Source of the DNA: DATCZB01 sp035513215 | GTDB lineage: Bacteria; Pseudomonadota; Gammaproteobacteria; Steroidobacterales; Rariloculaceae | DNA length: 7,582 nucleotides | Direction of reading: 5' to 3' | Assembly (NCBI GenBank): GCA_035513215.1 | Contig: DATKCK010000038.1 | Span: 1 to 7,582 of the forward strand | Shown here: positions 6,023 through 7,582 of the stretch, piece by piece | Numbering within the stretch: the first letter of the stretch is position 1 | Layout: every line of letters starts with the position of its first letter | The notes under the pieces: generated by a model | Told to the model about the DNA's origin: nothing | Database searches by the model: none | Seen by the model: the letters and a program-made list of their open reading frames with translations, nothing else | Translations under genes and position numbers: made by a program

Positions 6023-7306
6023 CTAGATGCGTGCGACCTGGCGGAAAACCTCCTCGTCGAGCTCCCCTTCCCACTTCGCGACGGCCGTCGCGACCGCCGC
6101 ATCGCCCGTGACGTTCGTGGCGGTGCGCATCATATCGAGCAGGCGGTCGAACGGGAAAATCAGGGCAATGAGCAGAACGGCGTTATCCCCCGTGACGCCG
6201 ATGACCTCGAGCGTGATGAAGGCAAGGAACAGGCTGACCGACGGAATCCCGGCCGTTCCGATCGAGACGAGCGTCGCCGTCAGCATGATCATCAGAACGT
6301 CTCCGATCGAGAGATCGATGCCGAAAGCCTGTGCCGCGAAGACGGCGATGATGCCCTGATAGAGCGCGGTGCCGTCCATGTTGATCGTCGCGCCGAGCGG
6401 CAGGACCGACGAGGCGACCGTCCGCTTGATGCCGAGATTGTCCGTCGCGCAGGTGATCGTCACCGGCAGCGTTGCGGACGAAGACGAGGTCGAGAACGCG
6501 ACCGCAATCGCATCGGCCATACCCCGATAGAAGCGAACCAGCGGCAGCCGCAGCCAGAGCCGCACGATCGCGCTGTAGGTCACGGCGATGTGAGCGAAGC
6601 AGGCGACATAGAGCGACAGCGCGAGCAGCAGCAGATTGTCGAGGATCTCGAGCCCCTGCTCGGCCATGACCCAGGCCATCAGAGCAAACACGCCGAAAGG
6701 CGCCGTCTGCATGACGAACTCGGTCACCCGGATCATGACATCGGCCGCGCTTTCGAACGCCGCGCCGATCGCTTTGCCCTTCTCGCCGGACACGAGTATG
6801 CCGGCGCCGAAAATGATCGAGAAGAAGATGATCGCGAGCACGTCGCCCTCGACGAGGGCCGCGATCGGGTTGTCGGGAATGATCCCGACGAGGCGCTCGA
6901 CGATACCGGCGGCCTGAGCCGTCGATTGCTGCCTGATCGTATCGACGGAATCGGGCGCCGCAATGCCGACGTCGATCCCCTCGCCCGGGCGGACGATGAA
7001 GGCGACGAGCAGGCCGAACAGAACGGCGAACCAGGTCGTGCCCATGTAGAGCGCGATCGTGCGGCCGCCGAGCGAGCCGAGCCGCTTCGGGTCGCCCATC
7101 GCGACCATGCCGGCAACGAGCGTGGTGAAGATCAGAGGCACGACGAGCATGCGGATCAGGCGAATGAAGGCATCGCCGAAAGGCCGGATCCAGTCGGTAA
7201 CGAAAGCCTCCTGCCCGAGCCGGTGCATGATCAGGCCGAAGATGCCCCCGACGACGAGCCCGGAAATCACGCGGGCCCAGAGCGGCCAACGGAACCACTG
7301 TCGCAT
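6023..7306 (-). CDS. Dicarboxylate/amino acid:cation symporter (SDF/DAACS family)
   Basis: A 427-residue inner-membrane secondary transporter of the glutamate/aspartate/C4-dicarboxylate symporter family (Pfam PF00375), full length for the family. Hallmarks in order: amphipathic N-terminus and first membrane helix (10-28), the LIRMLVVPLIFTTL helix (50-63), the extended TM3-TM4 loop ending NPIAALVEGDVLAIIFFSIIFG, the serine-rich HP1 tip (SSSSATLPVT, 274-283), the cation-site NMDGT in TM7 (309-313), HP2 GTAGIPS (350-356), and TM8 DMMRTATNVTGDA (391-403). In the Gltph/EAAT framework, TM8 D391, R394, T395 and N398 correspond to residues that contact an acidic amino acid substrate. DctA-type proteins differ at the Asp position, so glutamate or aspartate is more likely than a C4-dicarboxylate; this is inference. 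I chose the ATG at 7306 because AGGGGGA lies 5 bases upstream. An ATG nine codons earlier would add a non-conserved extension. No operon link to the next gene is required. Confidence 0.93.
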   Translation of the reverse strand: MRQWFRWPLWARVISGLVVGGIFGLIMHRLGQEAFVTDWIRPFGDAFIRLIRMLVVPLIFTTLVAGMVAMGDPKRLGSLGGRTIALYMGTTWFAVLFGLLVAFIVRPGEGIDVGIAAPDSVDTIRQQSTAQAAGIVERLVGIIPDNPIAALVEGDVLAIIFFSIIFGAGILVSGEKGKAIGAAFESAADVMIRVTEFVMQTAPFGVFALMAWVMAEQGLEILDNLLLLALSLYVACFAHIAVTYSAIVRLWLRLPLVRFYRGMADAIAVAFSTSSSSATLPVTITCATDNLGIKRTVASSVLPLGATINMDGTALYQGIIAVFAAQAFGIDLSIGDVLMIMLTATLVSIGTAGIPSVSLFLAFITLEVIGVTGDNAVLLIALIFPFDRLLDMMRTATNVTGDAAVATAVAKWEGELDEEVFRQVARI

Positions 7307-7311
7307 CAACG

Positions 7312-7318
7312 TCCCCCT
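7312..7318 (-). promoter_or_regulatory. Shine-Dalgarno site deciding the symporter start
   Basis: The minus strand reads AGGGGGA followed by CGTTG and then ATG at 7306, a strong ribosome binding site at the right distance. The ATG at 7333 is in frame but would place this site inside the coding region, so the shorter form is preferred. Confidence 0.75.
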
Positions 7319-7345
7319 GGATGCCTCGCCCAAAGGCTACAGAAT

Positions 7346-7410
7346 CGCAGGGGCCGCGCCAAATCCCGTGCGTCGTGAACAGCCGGCGGGCATCGCCCGC
7401 CGCCCCTGCG
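7346..7410. repeat. Nested inverted repeats upstream of the symporter
   Basis: CGCAGGGGC (7346-7354) and GCCCCTGCG (7402-7410) are perfect 9-bp inverted arms. Inside the right half is a second perfect stem, CGGCGGGC (7384-7391) with GCCCGCCG (7395-7402), around the 3-base loop ATC. The two structures share base 7402. As a symporter leader RNA this would fold strongly; as DNA it could be a REP-like element or regulator site. It starts 40 bases before the symporter ATG. I could not find a confident -35/-10 pair for the symporter nearby. Confidence 0.55.
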
Positions 7411-7423
7411 AACAGATGGTGGT

Positions 7424-7442
7424 GCCGTCAGTGAATGACGGC
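7424..7442. repeat. Perfect 7-bp hairpin abutting the insertion sequence
   Basis: GCCGTCA (7424-7430) and TGACGGC (7436-7442) form a perfect stem around a GTGAA loop. The next two bases are TA (7443-7444), immediately before the presumed insertion sequence end. There is no T-run of terminator length after it on either strand. It may be a chromosomal structured element into which the insertion sequence moved. Confidence 0.5.
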
Positions 7443-7470
7443 TAGTGGACTGTAACGTTGATTTCCGTAG

Positions 7471-7476
7471 TATGAT
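7471..7476 (+). promoter_or_regulatory. Candidate -10 element of the transposase gene
   Basis: TATGAT matches the -10 consensus at 5 of 6 positions and lies 7 bases before the ATG at 7484. A weak -35-like TGGACT lies at 7446-7451 with a long 19-base spacer, inside the presumed terminal repeat. If used, the transcript would start at or next to the start codon, giving a leaderless or nearly leaderless message. Confidence 0.3.
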
Positions 7477-7483
7477 ATGAGGC

Positions 7484-7582
7484 ATGAACTCGAACCTCGG
7501 TCTGACTACGGAAGAACGCCATGTGGTGCAAGCGCTGACGCGTTCGCGCAAGGCAACGGCGGCCGATGTGAAGCGTGCGCGG
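7484..7582 (+). CDS. IS630-family transposase, N-terminal fragment cut by the window edge
   Basis: Thirty-three codons are visible, beginning MNSNLGLTTEERHVVQAL and ending RSRKATAADVKRAR at the window edge. The pattern LTxEER...L..SRK.....KRAR is the usual opening of the helix-turn-helix DNA-binding domain of IS630-type transposases, just before the segment that normally reads on as an isoleucine/leucine-rich helix. The catalytic DDE domain would lie outside the window. GAGG (7479-7482) is too close to the ATG to be a good Shine-Dalgarno site. Upstream in-frame codons offer no better start. The family call rests on a short stretch, so another helix-turn-helix protein remains possible. Confidence 0.6.
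   Translation, partial: MNSNLGLTTEERHVVQALTRSRKATAADVKRAR

Larger units (their letters stand above)
7445..7582 (+). mobile_element. Left end of a probable IS630-family insertion sequence (partial)
   Basis: The partial transposase at 7484-7582 and the short non-coding stretch before it fit the left end of an IS630-type element, a group that inserts at TA dinucleotides and duplicates them. A TA is present at 7443-7444. The terminal inverted repeat would begin near GTGGACTGTAACG. The right end lies outside the window, so neither the terminal repeat nor the target duplication can be verified, and the exact boundary is a guess within a few bases. Confidence 0.5.

Noticed and set aside
6590..7378. 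Plus-strand open frame (262 codons) opposite the symporter
   Set aside because: The translation is made almost wholly of Arg, Asp, Glu and His, an artefact of reading hydrophobic membrane-protein codons antisense. It extends beyond a well-supported symporter gene on the other strand.

Overview
The window is GC-rich chromosomal DNA from a Gram-negative bacterium. Evidence for this is a Tat-exported protein, a periplasmic c-type cytochrome and Shine-Dalgarno-type starts. The pairing of DUF1587/1592/1588/1585 cytochromes with DUF1552 proteins is known from Planctomycetes, Acidobacteria, Myxobacteria and many environmental Gammaproteobacteria. The neighbouring ankyrin gene and the GGGGTCaGACCCC intergenic palindromes make a GC-rich gammaproteobacterium my best guess, but the sequence does not prove it. 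All complete genes lie on the minus strand. Only a truncated transposase gene at the right edge lies on the plus strand.

Layout, left to right. 1-415 has no convincing gene. It holds several small inverted repeats and two oppositely oriented copies of an 18-bp element built on a perfect 13-bp palindrome. 416-5887 is a compact three-gene operon, transcribed right to left: an exported ankyrin-repeat protein (4184-5887), a membrane-anchored or secreted diheme cytochrome of the DUF1587/1595/1592/1588/1585 type (1761-4187), and a Tat-exported DUF1552 protein (416-1750). The first two genes overlap by 4 bases (ATGA). The second and third are separated by 10 bases, and the Shine-Dalgarno sequence of the third is fused to the stop codon of the second. 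A candidate extended -10 promoter inside a palindrome precedes the operon (5979-6007). 6023-7306 is a sodium/proton-coupled dicarboxylate/amino acid symporter (SDF/DAACS family), probably an independent unit. 7307-7444 is an intergenic stretch rich in inverted repeats. From about 7445 to the edge is the left end of what looks like an IS630-family insertion sequence, with the first 33 codons of its transposase.

How it may work together. The three operon products all carry export signals and should meet in the periplasm or at the outer face of the inner membrane: an electron-transferring diheme protein, a Tat substrate (hence probably folded before export) and a repeat-protein scaffold. As far as I know this module has no established function. 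It is the most interesting content of the window. The symporter could supply amino acids or C4-dicarboxylates, but nothing in the sequence ties it functionally to the operon.
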